A stretch of 64,000 nucleotides of DNA from Theocolax elegans. Lineage: Eukaryota > Arthropoda > Insecta > Hymenoptera > Cerocephalidae. Where the stretch lies: NCBI GenBank assembly GCA_026168455.1, contig CM047431.1:22757365-22821364 (forward strand), in the 5' to 3' direction. The translations under genes and the position numbers were made by a program. Under the pieces are notes generated by a model, which saw nothing but the letters and a program-made list of their open reading frames with translations, had not been told where the DNA came from and ran no database searches. Below, piece after piece: positions 21,244 to 34,983 of this stretch (its first letter is position 1; every line of letters starts with the position of its first letter).

Positions 21244-22814
21244 TAATATCATAAAATATCTTTGCGGTACCTGGTGGGGAGCGGACCCAAGCACTCTTAT
21301 CACTTTCTATAAAAGTTTTGTTCGAGCAATAATGGAATACGGTTGTTTTGTATATTTCCCTACTAGTAAAAATAGCATACACAAACTTGAACAAATTCAA
21401 TATGCAGCAATTCGCTCGGCACTTGGGTACCGCAGATCCACCCCAATTAGCGTTCTCTTAGCAGAGTCTAAACTTCCTCTTATAATAGAAAGAACTAAGT
21501 TTATATGTAAATCATATTTAGCGAAAATACTTAGTAATGAATCTTTATTAATTACTAAAACTGTAAATGACTATTTTACAAGAGTATTATCCAACTGCAA
21601 CAGAAAAAGAAAAAAACTGTTTGAAATTTGTATTTATGATATTAAAAGTCTATTTTCCCAATGTTCGACATTTAAGAGGTACAGCATTTACACTTTCGAC
21701 TATCAAGTTCTCACAACCTCAATTCCAATTGAAAAATCAGTAGGATCATTATTAAAACGAGCAAAAAACCCTAACACAGAGTTGAAAGAATTCTTAGGTA
21801 ATAAAGATTTTGTTGAAATATATACCGACGGCAGCAAAAATGATAAAAAACAAGTAGGTACTTCGTGTGTCTGTTCCATATTAAATAAAAACGTACAAAA
21901 AAGCGTAACTCCCTATGCATCCATATTTACTGCAGAATGCTCAGCCCTAATTGATGCCTTGGATATTGCACTTGTAAATAGTCATAAAAACATTGCTATA
22001 TTTTCGGACTCGCTCAGTGTATTAGAAAGTCTTGAAAGTTGTAAAATTGACATTAGAATTAATCCATATTTACTAGAAATTAAAAAAAAATATTTAGATT
22101 ACATGTCAACAAGAAGCGCAAGTACCAATATTAAATTTATATGGCTACCTTCCCATCGCGGAATCGAAGGGAATGAGTTAGCTGATAAATCTGCGAAAAG
22201 TGCTAGGGACAATGATGAATTATATGAAGAAATTAATATTCCATTCACTTGTTTCAAACAACATTTTAAAAAACAGATGTTTGATAACAATTTGCAATCT
22301 GTACTAAATCTAAGTCATATGAAAGGCAAAACCTATTTCAAAAACTATTTCTCAAACCATAGTAAACCTTGGTTTTATGGTAAAAAAATGTCAAGAAAAG
22401 AAATAGTTTCGGTTAATCGCTGCAGAGCTGATCACTACAACTTGGCTGCCTCACTAGCGAGAGTAAAAATTATAGATAGCCCTATATGTACATGTCAAGA
22501 GGCCGATCAAGATCTGGATCATGTTCTGTGGCAATGCTCTATATATAATGCCCAACGAGTCAGATTTATAAAAAAATTGAACAAATTAAAAATTCAATTA
22601 CCTCTCAAAGCTTCTATCTTTCTTACGGAACCGTCCACTCATGCGTGCCAACTTATTGTCAAATTCTTCGAAGATTGTAAATTAAATATATAAAACGATA
22701 GCTAACCTATACTGATGTAAAAACTCAATGTAAATGATTATAAATAATTAATGTAAATGCATATAAATCTTATTTTAGATTTAAAAGCAAATAAATAAAA
22801 AAAAAAAAAAAAAA
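21244..22814 (+). mobile_element. 5'-truncated I-like LINE nested in the minus-strand LINE
   Basis: The 13 bases AACATTGAGGTCT occur at 21231-21243 and 22815-22827, and the insert ends in a run of A (about 22794-22814). This is a textbook target-primed insertion. Joining the flanks restores a continuous endonuclease frame in the host LINE. Confidence 0.93.
21332..22693 (+). CDS. I-clade LINE ORF2 C-terminus: RT end, RNase H, Cys/His domain
   Basis: 454 codons without a stop, open upstream to the insertion point, so the listed start is only an internal ATG. In order: RT thumb/connection region (YGCFVYFPTSKNSIHKLEQI), RNase H with EIYTDGSK (~21810), FTAECSALIDAL (E near 21940), FSDSLSVLESL (D near 22015) and LPSHRGIEGNELADKSAK (~22150). 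A zinc-binding tail follows (CRADHYNL, then CTCQEADQDLDHVLWQC at ~22490). All four RNase H acidic/His positions are present. The RT catalytic part and endonuclease were lost by 5' truncation. The intact frame implies a recent insertion compared with its broken host LINE. Confidence 0.92.
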   Translation: MEYGCFVYFPTSKNSIHKLEQIQYAAIRSALGYRRSTPISVLLAESKLPLIIERTKFICKSYLAKILSNESLLITKTVNDYFTRVLSNCNRKRKKLFEICIYDIKSLFSQCSTFKRYSIYTFDYQVLTTSIPIEKSVGSLLKRAKNPNTELKEFLGNKDFVEIYTDGSKNDKKQVGTSCVCSILNKNVQKSVTPYASIFTAECSALIDALDIALVNSHKNIAIFSDSLSVLESLESCKIDIRINPYLLEIKKKYLDYMSTRSASTNIKFIWLPSHRGIEGNELADKSAKSARDNDELYEEINIPFTCFKQHFKKQMFDNNLQSVLNLSHMKGKTYFKNYFSNHSKPWFYGKKMSRKEIVSVNRCRADHYNLAASLARVKIIDSPICTCQEADQDLDHVLWQCSIYNAQRVRFIKKLNKLKIQLPLKASIFLTEPSTHACQLIVKFFEDCKLNI

Positions 22815-22827
22815 ACATTGAGGTCTC

Positions 22828-22990
22828 CGAGTAAAATAATATTGTCACAACTATTGTTATGATTTAGAATAGCCTCCTCAACCGTGTCCCAATAACCTGC
22901 CTTAGGAGGACTATAGACGACAATAAATAACAAATTATGGCCGCACAGAGTTAATTCAACCAACAAATATTCTGGACGCTTAATATAATA
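22828..22990 (-). pseudogene. LINE endonuclease fragment, 5' part of the split minus-strand LINE
   Basis: Minus strand encodes the central APE-type endonuclease: EYLLVELTLCGHNLLFIVVY then SPPK and NIILLGDLN. It continues into 21243 once the nested LINE is removed. The element is cut off upstream near 22990, before the catalytic N-terminal motifs. Confidence 0.85.
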
Positions 22991-23225
22991 CTAGCCAAAA
23001 ACGCTCGCTTCGCTCGCGATTAAAACAAGGTTTAGGCGAAATATTGAAACAAAATACAATATCGAAAAAAAATGTAATAGAAGAATCACAAAATTATAAA
23101 GAAGAATTATAAACAAAGATACTGTAAAAATAAGTATTGACAGAAAACGAAAACAAGAAATAGACAACAAAAATAATATTGAAGACAAAAATATTAATAT
23201 ATTAAAACAAGGTTTTAAAATAAAA
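22991..23225. other. A-rich spacer before the satellite
   Basis: Strongly A-rich on the plus strand, with an AAAACAAGGTTT word at each end (23024 and about 23203). No gene. Confidence 0.5.
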
Positions 23226-26200
23226 AATATCCAGGAAATCCCGTAATTAGTAGAGTTATCCAGAAATACCTCAGAAATTCCCGAAAGATGCAGGCAATCC
23301 CGTAATTGGTAGAGTCATCGCGAATTTCCTCAGAAATTCCCGAAATATCCAGGAAATCCCTTATTTAGTAGAGTTATCCAGAAATAACTCAGAAATTCCC
23401 GACATATCCAGGAAATCCTGTAATTTGTTTAGTCATCCCGAAATACCTCAGCAATTCCCGAAATATCCAGGAAATCCCGAAATTGGTAGAATCATCACGA
23501 ATTTCCTCAGATATTCCAGAAATATCCAGGAAATCCCGCAATTAGTAGCGTCATCCCGAAATAAATCAGAAATTCCCGAAATATCCAGGAAATACCATAA
23601 TTAGTGGAGATATTTCGAAATATCTCAGAAATTCCCGAAATATCCTGGAAATCCCGTTATTAGTAGAGTTATCCCGAAATACCTCAGATATTCCCGAAAT
23701 ATCCAGGAAATACCATAATTAGTGGAGGCATTTCGAAATAACTCAGAAATTCCCGAAATATCCAGGAAATCCCTTAATTTGTAGAGTTATCCAGAAATTC
23801 ATCAGAAATATCCAGTAAATCCCGTTATTATTGGTGTTATCCCGAAATTCCTCAGAAATTCCCGAAAGATCCAGGAAATCCCGTAGATGGTAGAGTTATC
23901 ACGAATTTCCTCCGAAATTCCCGAAATATCCAGGAAATCCCGTAATTTGTATAGTCATCCCGAAATAGCTCAAAAATTCCCGAAAGATCCAGGAAATCCT
24001 GTAATTGGTAGATTCATCCAAAATTTCCTCAGATATTCCCGAAATATCCAGGAAATACCATAATTAGTGGAGCCTTTCTGAAATATTTCAGAAATTCCCG
24101 AAATATGCAGGAAACCCTTATTTAGTAGAGTTATCCAGAAATACCTCAGAAATTCCAGAAATATCCAGATAATTCCGTTATTATTGGTGTTATTCCGAAT
24201 TTCCTCAGAAATTCCCGAAAGGTCCAGGAAATCCCGTAATTGGTTGAGTCATCACGAATTTCCTCAGAAATTCCCGAAATATCCAGGAAATCCCGTAATT
24301 TCTATAGTCATCCCGAAATAGCTCAAAAATTCCCGAAAGATCCTGGAAATCCCGTAATTATTAGTCATCCCGAATTTTTTCAGAAATTCCCGAAATATCC
24401 AGGAAATCCCTTATTTAGTAGAGTTATCCAGAAATAACTCAGAAATTCCCGAAATATCCAGGAAATCCTGTAATTTGTTTAGTCATCCCGAAATACCTCA
24501 GCAATTCCCGAAATATCCAGGAAATCCCGAAATTGGTAGAATCATCACGAATTTCCTCAGATATTCCCGAAATATCCAGGAAATCCCGCAATTAGTAGCG
24601 TTATCCCGAAATAAATCAGAAATTCCCGAAATATCCAGGAAATACCATAATTAGTGGAGATATTTCGAAATATATCAGAAATTCCCGAAACATCCTGGAA
24701 ATCCCGTTATTAGTAGAGTTATACCGAAATACCTCAGCAATTCCCGAAATATCCAGGAAATCCCGAAATTGGTAGAATCATCACGAATTTTCTCAGATAT
24801 TCCCAAAATATCCAGAAAATCCCGTAATTAGTAGCGTCATCCCGAAATAAACCAGATATTCCCGAAATATCCAGGAAATACCATAATTAGTGGAGGCATT
24901 TCGAAATAACTCAGAAATTCCCGAAATATCCAGGAAATCCCTTAATTTGTAGAGTTATCCAGAAATTCCTCAGAAATACCAGAAATATCCAGATAATTCC
25001 GTTATTATTGGTGTTATTCCGAATTTCCTCAGAAATTCCCGAAAGGTCCAGGAAATCCCGTAATTGGTAGAGTCATCACGAATTTCCTCAGAAATTCCCA
25101 AAATATCCAGGAAATCCCGTAATTTGTATAGTCATCCCGAAATAGCTCAAAAATTCCCGAAAGATCCTGGAAATCCCGTAATTATTAGTCATCCCGAATT
25201 TTTTCAGAAATTCCCGAAATATCCAGGAAATCCCTTATTTAGTAGAGTTATCCAGAAATAACTCAGAAATTCCCGACATATCCAGGAAATCCTGTAATTT
25301 GTTTAGTCATCCCGAAATACCTCAGCAATTCCCGAAATATCCAGGAAATCCCGAAATTGGTAGAATCATCACGAATTTCCTCAGATATTCCGGAAATATC
25401 CAGGAAATCCCGCAATTAGTAGCGTCATCCCGAAATAAATCAGAAATTCCCGAAATATCCAGGAAATACCATAATTAGTGGAGATATTTCGAAATATCTC
25501 AGAAATTCCCGAAATATCCTGGAAATCCCGTTATTAGTAGAGTTATCCCGAAATACCTCAGATATTCCCGAAATATCCAGGAAATACCATAATTAGTGGA
25601 GGCATTTCGAAATAACTCAGAAATTCCCGAAATATCCAGGAAATCCCTTAATTTGTAGAGTTATCCAGAAATTCATCAGAAATATCCAGTAATCCCGTTA
25701 TTATTGGTGTTATCCCGAAATTCCTCAGAAATTCCCGAAAGATCCAGGAAATCCCGTAGATGGTAGAGTTATCACGAATTTCCTCCGAAATTCCCGAAAT
25801 ATCCAGGAAATCCCGTAATTTGTATAGTCATCCCGAAATAGCTCAAAAATTCCCGAAAGATCCAGGAAATCCTGTAATTGGTAGATTCATCCAAATTTCC
25901 TCAGATATTCCCGAAATATCCAGGAAATACCATAATTAGTGGAGCCTTTCTGAAATATTTCAGAAATTCCCGAAATATGCAGGAAACCCTTATTTAGTAG
26001 AGTTATCCAGAAATACCTCAGAAAATTCCAGAAATATCCAGATAATTCCGTTATTATTGGTGTTATTCCGAATTTCCTCAGAAATTCCCGAAAGGTCCAG
26101 GAAATCCCGTAATTGGTAGAGTCATCACGAATTTCCTCAGAAATTCCCGAAATATCCAGGAAATCCCGTAATTTCTATAGTCATCCCGAAATAGCTCAAA

Positions 26201-29200
26201 ATTCCCGAAAGATCCTGGAAATCCCGTAATTATTAGTCATTCCCGAATTTTTTCAGAAATTCCCGAAATATCCAGGAAATCCCTTATTTAGTAGAGTTAT
26301 CCAGAAATAACTCAGAAATTCCCGAAATATCCAGGAAATCCTGTAATTTGTTTAGTCATCCCGAAATACCTCAGCAATTCCCGAAATATCCAGGAAATCC
26401 CGAAATTGGTAGAATCATCACGAATTTCCTCAGATATTCCCGAAATATCCAGGAAATCCCGCAATTAGTAGCGTCATCCCGAAATAAATCAGAAATTCCC
26501 GAAATATCCAGGAAATACCATAATTAGTGGAGATATTTCGAAATATCTCAGAAATTCCCGAAATATCCTGGAAATCCCGTTATTAGTAGAGTTATCCCGA
26601 AATACCTCAGCAATTCCCGAAATATCCAGGAAATCCCGAAATTGGTAGAATCATCACGAATTTTCTCAGATATTCCCGAAATATCCAGGAAATCTCGTAT
26701 TAGTAGCGTCATCCCGAAATAAACCAGATATTCCCGAAATATCCAGGAAATACCATAATTAGTGGAGGCATTTCGAAATAACTCAGAAATTCCCGAAATA
26801 TCCAGGAAATCCCTTAATTTGTAGAGTTATCCAGAAATTCCTCAGAAATACCAGAAATATCCAGATAATTCCGTTATTATTGGTGTTATTCCGAATTTCC
26901 TCAGAAATTCCCGAAAGGTCCAGGAAATCCCGTAATTGGTAGAGTTATCACGAATTTCCTCCGAAATTCCGAAATATCCAGGAAATCCCGTAATTTGTAT
27001 AGTCATCCCGAAATAGCTCAAAAATTCCCGAAAGATCCAGGAAATCCTGTAATTGGTAGATTCATCCAAAATTTCCTCAGATATTCCCGAAATATCCAGG
27101 AAATACCATAATTAGGGAGCCTTTCTGAAATATTTCAGAAATTCCCGAAATATGCAGGAAACCCTTATTTAGTAGAGTTATCCAGAAATACCTCAGAAAT
27201 TCCAGAAATATCCAGATAATTCCGTTATTATTGGTGTTATTCCGAATTTCCTCAGAAATTCCCGAAAGGTCCAGGAAATCCCGTAATTGGTAGAGTCATC
27301 ACGAATTTCCTCAGAAATTCCCGAAATATCCAGGAAATCCCGTAATTTCTATAGTCATCCCGAAATAGCTCAAAATTCCCGAAAGATCCTGGAAATCCCG
27401 TAATTATTAGGTCATCCCGAATTTTTTCAGAAATTCCCGAAATATCCAGGAAATCCCTTATTTAGTAGAGTTATCCAGAAATAACTCAGAAATTCCCGAA
27501 ATATCCAGGAAATCCTGTAATTTGTTTAGTCATCCCGAAATACCTCAGCAATTCCCGAAATATCCAGGAAATCCCGAAATTGGTAGAATCATCACGAATT
27601 TCCTCAGATATTCCCGAAATATCCAGGAAATCCCGCAATTAGTAGCGTCATCCCGAAATAAATCAGAAATTCCCGAAATATCCAGGAAATACCATAATTA
27701 GTGGAGATATTTCGAAATATCTCAGAAATTCCCGAAATATCCTGGAAATCCCGTTATTAGTAGAGTTATCCCGAAATACCTCAGCAATTCCGAAATATCC
27801 AGGAAATCCCGAAATTGGTAGAATCATCACGAATTTTCTCAGATATTCCCGAAATATCCAGGAAATCCCGAAATTGGTAGAATCATCACGAATTTCCTCA
27901 GAAATTCCGAAATATCCAGGAAATCCCGTAATTAGTAGCGTCATCCCGAAATAAACCAGATATTCCCGAAATATCCAGGAAATACCATAATTAGTGGAGG
28001 CATTTCGAAATAACTCAGAAATTCCGAAATATCCAGGAAATCCCTTAATTTGTAGAGTTATCCAGAAATTCCTCAGAAATATCAGAAATATCCAGTAAAT
28101 CCCGTTATTATTGGTGTTATTCCGAATTTCCTCAGAAATTCCCGAAAGATCCAGGAAATCCCGTAATTGGTAGAGTCATCACGAATTTCCTCCGAAATTC
28201 CCGAAATATCCAGGAAATCCCGTAATTTGTATAGTCATCCCGAATAGCTCAAAAATTCCCGAAAGATCCAGGAAATCCTGTAATTGGTAGATTCATCCAA
28301 AATTTCCTCAGATATTCCGGAAATATCCAGGAAATACCATAATTAGTGGAGCCTTTCTGAAATATTTCAGAAATTCCCGAAATATGCAGGAAACCCTTAT
28401 TTAGTAGAGTTATCCCGAAATACCTCAGCAATTCCCGAAATATCCAGGAAATCCCGAAATTGGTAGAATCATCACGAATTTTCTCAGATATTCCCGAAAT
28501 ATCCAGGAAATCCCGAAATTGGTAGAATCATCACGAATTTCCTCAGATATTCCCGAATATCCAGGAAATCCCGCAATTAGTAGCGTCATCCCGAAATAAA
28601 TCAGAAATTCCCGAAATATCCAGGAAATACCATAATTAGTGGAGATATTTCGAAATATCTCAGAAATTCCCGAAATATCCTGGAAATCCCGTTATTAGTA
28701 GAGTTATCCCGAAATACCTCAGATATTCCCGAAATATCCAGGAAATACCATAATTAGTGGAGGCATTTCGAAATAACTCAGAAATTCCCGAATATCCAGG
28801 AAATCCCTTAATTTGTAGAGTTATCCAGAAATTCATCAGAAATATCCAGTAAATCCCGTTATTATTGGTGTTATCCCGAAATTCCTCAGAAATTCCCGAA
28901 AGATCCAGGAAATCCCGTAGATGGTAGAGTTATCACGAATTTCCTCCGAAATTCCCGAAATATCCAGGAAATCCCGTAATTTGTATAGTCATCCCGAATA
29001 GCTCAAAAATTCCCGAAAGATCCAGGAAATCCTGTAATTGGTAGATTCATCCAAAATTTCCTCAGATATTCCCGAAATATCCAGGAAATACCATAATTAG
29101 TGGAGCCTTTCTGAAATATTTCAGAAATTCCCGAAATATGCAGGAAACCCTTATTTAGTAGAGTTATCCAGAAATACCTCAGAAATTCCAGAAATATCCA

Positions 29201-32200
29201 GATAATTCCGTTATTATTGGTGTTATTCCGAATTTCCTCAGAAATTCCCGAAAGGTCCAGGAAATCCCGTAATTGGTAGAGTCATCACGAATTTCCTCAG
29301 AAATTCCCGAAATATCCAGAAAATCCCGTAATTTCTATAGTCATCCCGAAATAGCTCAAAAATTCCCGAAAGATCCTGGAAATCCCGTAATTATTAGTCA
29401 TCCCGAATTTTTTCAGAAATTCCCGAAATATCCAGGAAATCCCTTATTTAGTAGAGTTATCCAGAAATAACTCAGAAATTCCCGAAATATCCAGGAAATC
29501 CTGTAATTTGTTTAGTCATCCCGAATTTCCTCAGAAATTCCCGAAAGATCCAGGAAATCCCGTAGTTGGTAGAGTCATCACGAATTTCCTCCGAAATTCC
29601 CGAAATATCCAGGAAATCCCGTAATTTGTATAGTCATCCCGAAATAGCTCAAAAATTCCCGAAAGATCCAGGAAATCCTGTAATTGGTAGATTCATCCAA
29701 AATTTCCTCAGATATTCCCGAAATATCTAGGAAATACCATAATTAGTGGAGCCTTTCTGAAATATTTCAGAAATTCCCGAAATATGCAGGAAACCCTTAT
29801 TTAGTAGAGTTATCCCGAAATACCTCAGCAATTCCCGAAATATCCAGGAAATCCCGAAATTGGTAGAATCATCACGAATTTTCTCAGATATTCCCGAAAT
29901 ATCCAGGAAATCCCGAAATTGGTAGAATCATCACGAATTTCCTCAGATATTCCAGAAATATCCAGGAAATCCCGCAATTAGTAGCGTCATCCCGAAATAA
30001 ATCAGAAATTCCCGAAATATCCAGGAAATACCCTAATTAGTGGAGATATTTCGAAATATCTCAGAAATTCCCGAAATATCCTGGAAATCCCGTTATTAGT
30101 AGAGTTATCCCGAAATACCTCAGATATTCCCGAAATATCCAGGAAATACCATAATTAGTGGAGGCATTTCGAAATAACTCAGAAATTCCCGAAATATCCA
30201 GGAAATCCCTAATTTGTAGAGTTATCCAGAAATTCATCAGAAATATCCAGTAAATCCCGTTATTATTGGTGTTATCCCGAAATTCCTCAGAAATTCCCGA
30301 AAGATCCAGGAAATCCCGTAGATGGTAGAGTTATCACGAATTTCCTCCGAAATTCCCGAAATATCCAGGAAATCCCGTAATTTGTATAGTCATCCCGAAA
30401 TAGCTCAAAAATTCCCGAAAGATCCAGGAAATCCTGTAATTGGTAGATTCATCCAAAATTTCCTCAGATATTCCCGAAATATCCAGGAAATACCATAATT
30501 AGTGGAGCCTTTCTGAAATATTTCAGAAATTCCCGAAATATGCAGGAAACCCTTATTTAGTAGAGTTATCCAGAAATACCTCAGAAATTCCAGAAATATC
30601 CAGATAATTCCGTATTATTGGTGTTATTCCGAATTTCCTCAGAAATTCCCGAAAGGTCCAGGAATCCCGTAATTGGTTGAGTCATCACGAATTTCCTCAG
30701 AAATTCCCGAAATATCCAGGAAATCCCGTAATTTCTATAGTCATCCCGAAATAGCTCAAAAATTCCCGAAAGATCCTGGAAATCCCGTAATTATTAGTCA
30801 TCCCGAATTTTTTCAGAAATTCCCGAAATATCCAGGAAATCCCTTATTTAGTAGAGTTATCCAGAAATAACTCAGAAATTCCCGAAATATCCAGGAAATC
30901 CTGTAATTTGTTTAGTCATCCCGAAATACCTCAGCAATTCCCGAAATATCCAGGAAATCCCGAAATTGGTAGAATCATCACGAATTTCCTCAGATATTCC
31001 CGAAATATCCAGGAAATCCCGCAATTAGTAGCGTTATCCCGAAATAAATCAGAAATTCCCGAAATATCCAGGAAATACCATAATTAGTGGAGATATTTCG
31101 AAATATATCAGAAATTCCCGAAACATCCTGGAAATCCCGTTATTAGTAGAGTTATACCGAAATACCTCAGCAATTCCCGAAATATCCAGGAAATCCCGAA
31201 ATTGGTAGAATCATCACGAATTTTCTCAGATATTCCCAAAATATCCAGGAAATCCCGTAATTAGTAGCGTCATCCCGAAATAAACCAGATATTCCCGAAA
31301 TATCCAGGAAATACCATAATTAGTGGAGGCATTTCGAAATAACTCAGAAATTCCCGAAATATCCAGGAAATCCCTTAATTTGTAGAGTTATCCAGAAATT
31401 CCTCAGAAATACCAGAAATATCCAGATAATTCCGTTATTATTGGTGTTATTCCGAATTTCCTCAGAAATTCCCGAAAGGTCCAGGAAATCCCGTAATTGG
31501 TAGAGTCATCACGAATTTCCTCAGAAATTCCCAAAATATCCAGGAAATCCCGTAATTTGTATAGTCATCCCGAAATAGCTCAAAAATTCCCGAAAGATCC
31601 TGGAAATCCCGTAATTATTAGTCATCCCGAATTTTTTCAGAAATTCCCGAAATATCCAGGAAATCCCTTATTTAGTAGAGTTATCCAGAAATAACTCAGA
31701 AATTCCCGACATATCCAGGAAATCCTGTAATTTGTTTAGTCATCCCGAAATACCTCAGCAATTCCCGAAATATCCAGGAAATCCCGAAATTGGTAGAATC
31801 ATCACGAATTTCCTCAGATATTCCGGAAATATCCAGGAAATCCCCGCAATTAGTAGCGTCATCCCGAAATAAATCAGAAATTCCCGAAATATCCAGGAAA
31901 TACCATAATTAGTGGAGATATTTCGAAATATCTCAGAAATTCCCGAAATATCCTGGAAATCCCGTTATTAGTAGAGTTATCCCGAAATACCTCAGATATT
32001 CCCGAAATATCCAGGAAATACCATAATTAGTGGAGGCATTTCGAAATAACTCAGAAATTCCCGAAATATCCAGGAAATCCCTTAATTTGTAGAGTTATCC
32101 AGAAATTCATCAGAAATATCCAGTAAATCCCGTTATTATTGGTGTTATCCCGAAATTCCTCAGAAATTCCCGAAAGATCCAGGAAATCCCGTAGATGGTA

Positions 32201-34480
32201 GAGTTATCACGAATTTCCTCCGAAATTCCCGAAATATCCAGGAAATCCCGTAATTTGTATAGTCATCCCGAAATAGCTCAAAAATTCCCGAAAGATCCAG
32301 GAAATCCTGTAATTGGTAGATTCATCCAAAATTTCCTCAGATATTCCCGAAATATCCAGGAAATACCATAATTAGTGGAGCCTTTCTGAAATATTTCAGA
32401 AATTCCCGAAATATGCAGGAAACCCTTATTTAGTAGAGTTATCCAGAAATACCTCAGAAATTCCAGAAATATCCAGATAATTCCGTTATTATTGGTGTTA
32501 TTCCGAATTTCCTCAGAAATTCCCGAAAGGTCCAGGAAATCCCGTAATTGGTAGAGTCATCACGAATTTCCTCAGAAATTCCCGAAATATCCAGGAAATC
32601 CCGTAATTTCTATAGTCATCCCGAAATAGCTCAAAAATTCCCGAAAGATCCTGGAAATCCCGTAATTATTAGTCATCCCGAATTTTTTCAGAAATTCCCG
32701 AAATATCCAGGAAATCCCTTATTTAGTAGAGTTATCCAGAAATAACTCAGAAATTCCCGAAATATCCAGGAAATCCTGTAATTTGTTTAGTCATCCCGAA
32801 ATACCTCAGCAATTCCCGAAATATCCAGGAAATCCCGAAATTGGTAGAATCATCACGAATTTCCTCAGATATTCCCGAAATATCCAGGAAATCCCGCAAT
32901 TAGTAGCGTCATCCCGAAATAAATCAGAAATTCCCGAAATATCCAGGAAATACCATAATTAGTGGAGATATTTCGAAATATCTCAGAAATTCCCGAAATA
33001 TCCTGGAAATCCCGTTATTAGTAGAGTTATCCCGAAATACCTCAGCAATTCCCGAAATATCCAGGAAATCCCGAAATTGGTAGAATCATCACGAATTTTC
33101 TCAGATATTCCCGAAATATCCAGGAAATCTCGTAATTAGTAGCGTCATCCCGAAATAAACCAGATATTCCCGAAATATCCAGGAAATACCATAATTAGTG
33201 GAGGCATTTCGAAATAACTCAGAAATTCCCGAAATATCCAGGAAATCCCTTAATTTGTAGAGTTATCCAGAAATTCCTCAGAAATACCAGAAATATCCAG
33301 ATAATTCCGTTATTATTGGTGTTATTCCGAATTTCCTCAGAAATTCCCGAAAGGTCCAGGAAATCCCGTAATTGGTAGAGTCATCACGAATTTCCTCAGA
33401 AATTCCCGAAATATCCAGGAAATCCCGTAATTTGTATAGTCATCCCGAAATAGCTCAAAAATTCCCGAAATATCCAGGAAATCCCGAAATTGGTAGAATC
33501 ATCACGAATTTTCTCAGATATTTCCGAAATATCGAGGAAATCCCGTAATTAGTAGCGTCATCCCGAAATAAACCAGATATTCCCGAAATATCCAGGAAAT
33601 ACCATAATTAGTGGAGGCATTTCGAAATAACTCAGAAATTCCCGAAATATCCAGGAAATCCCTTAATTTGTAGAGTTATCCAGAAATTCCTCAGAAATAT
33701 CAGAAATATCCAGTAAATCCCGTTATTATTGGTGTTATCCCGAATTTCCTCAGAAATTCCCGAAAGATCCAGGAAATCCCGTAGTTGGTAGAGTCATCAC
33801 GAATTTCCTCCGAAATTCCCGAAATATCCAGGAAATCCCGTAATTTGTATAGTCATCCCGAAATAGCTCAAAAATTCCCGAAAGATCGAGGAAATCCTGT
33901 AATTGGTAGATTCATCCAAAATTTCCTCAGATATTCCCGAAATATCTAGGAAATACCATAATTAGTGAAGCCTTTCTGAAATATTTCAGAAATTCCCGAA
34001 ATATGCAGGAAACCCTTATTTAGTAGAGTTATCCAGAAATACCTCAGAAATTCCAGAAATATCCAGATAATTCCGTTATTATTGGTGTTATTCCGAATTT
34101 CCTCAGAAATTCCCGAAAGGTCCAGGAAATCCCGTAATTGGTAGAGTCATCACGAATTTCCTCAGAAATTCCCGAAATATCCAGGAAATCCCGTAATTTG
34201 TATAGTCATCCCGAAATAGCTCAAAAATTCCCGAAAGATCCTGGAAATCCCGTAATTATTAGTCATCCCGAATTTTTTCAGAAATTCCCGAAATATCCAG
34301 AAAATCCCGTTGTTATTGGTATTATCCCCATTTTCCTCAGAAATTCCCGAAATATCCAGGAAATTCCATAATTAGTGGAGTCATTCCAAAATATCTCAGA
34401 AATTCCCGAATTATCCTGGAAATCCCGTAATTAGTAGAGTTATCCCGAATTTCCTAAGAAATTCCCGAAAGATCTAGGAA
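23226..34480 (+). repeat. 11.25-kb satellite, ~59-bp monomer, with higher-order structure
   Basis: About 190 head-to-tail monomers of 58-60 bp. Typical words are CAGGAAATCCCGTAATTAGT, GTCATCCCGAAATA and TCAGAAATTCCCGAAATATC. Variants recur in fixed order: the GCAGGAAACCCTTATTTAG variant appears near 24108, 25979, 27154, 28386, 29139, 29786, 30541, 32415 and 34008. Two of these gaps are ~1.87 kb. A block at about 23450-26930 is repeated at about 29885-33370 with a shift of ~6.43 kb, sharing private mutations. Monomers at the right edge (after 34300) diverge most. The 60-133-residue frames inside use non-ATG starts and cross monomers of non-triplet length; they are not genes. Confidence 0.97.
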
Positions 34481-34983
34481 CTGTTTGTCATAATTCCAGG
34501 GACACATAAAGTCTAAAAAAGATAATGTTTATTTATATAATTATTTACAGTAAATTGGGGATTCACAGAAAAATGCTTATTTTAGATATATTTCTAAATA
34601 TAATTTGTTATTAATATTACAAATAATATATATTAATTATAATTTTTGAATACATACAGTTTATACCTGGCACCACGACAATTAGTTGTTGACAACAAAA
34701 TTAATTATCGGTTGTGCAATTGTAATAATTAATGGTAAAATGCAAGTATAAAAAGTTGTACATACGTCCGTACGTACGTACGCGGACTACTGAAACTTCC
34801 AAGCCAAAAAACTAATAAAAAACGACTCTTTAAAAAATTTGTAATAGTGGTAAATTTACCCTCGTATCAATGCGATCACAATGGACTCATAAAAATGACA
34901 TTCACTAAATATTTTTTACAGTATAAGGGGTTTTTTACAGAAAAATTCACAATTTCACTTATAAAATTTTAATATTATGTAGA
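34481..34983. other. AT-rich spacer
   Basis: No gene seen. A GTACGTACGTACG run lies near 34767-34782. Confidence 0.5.

Noticed and set aside
24240..34371. Repeated 65-93-residue frames in the satellite
   Set aside because: They use TTG-type starts, follow monomers of 58-60 bp that do not keep frame, and match no protein family.
23226..34480. CRISPR array
   Set aside because: Repeats are contiguous, lack unique spacers, and the context is eukaryotic with introns and retrotransposons.
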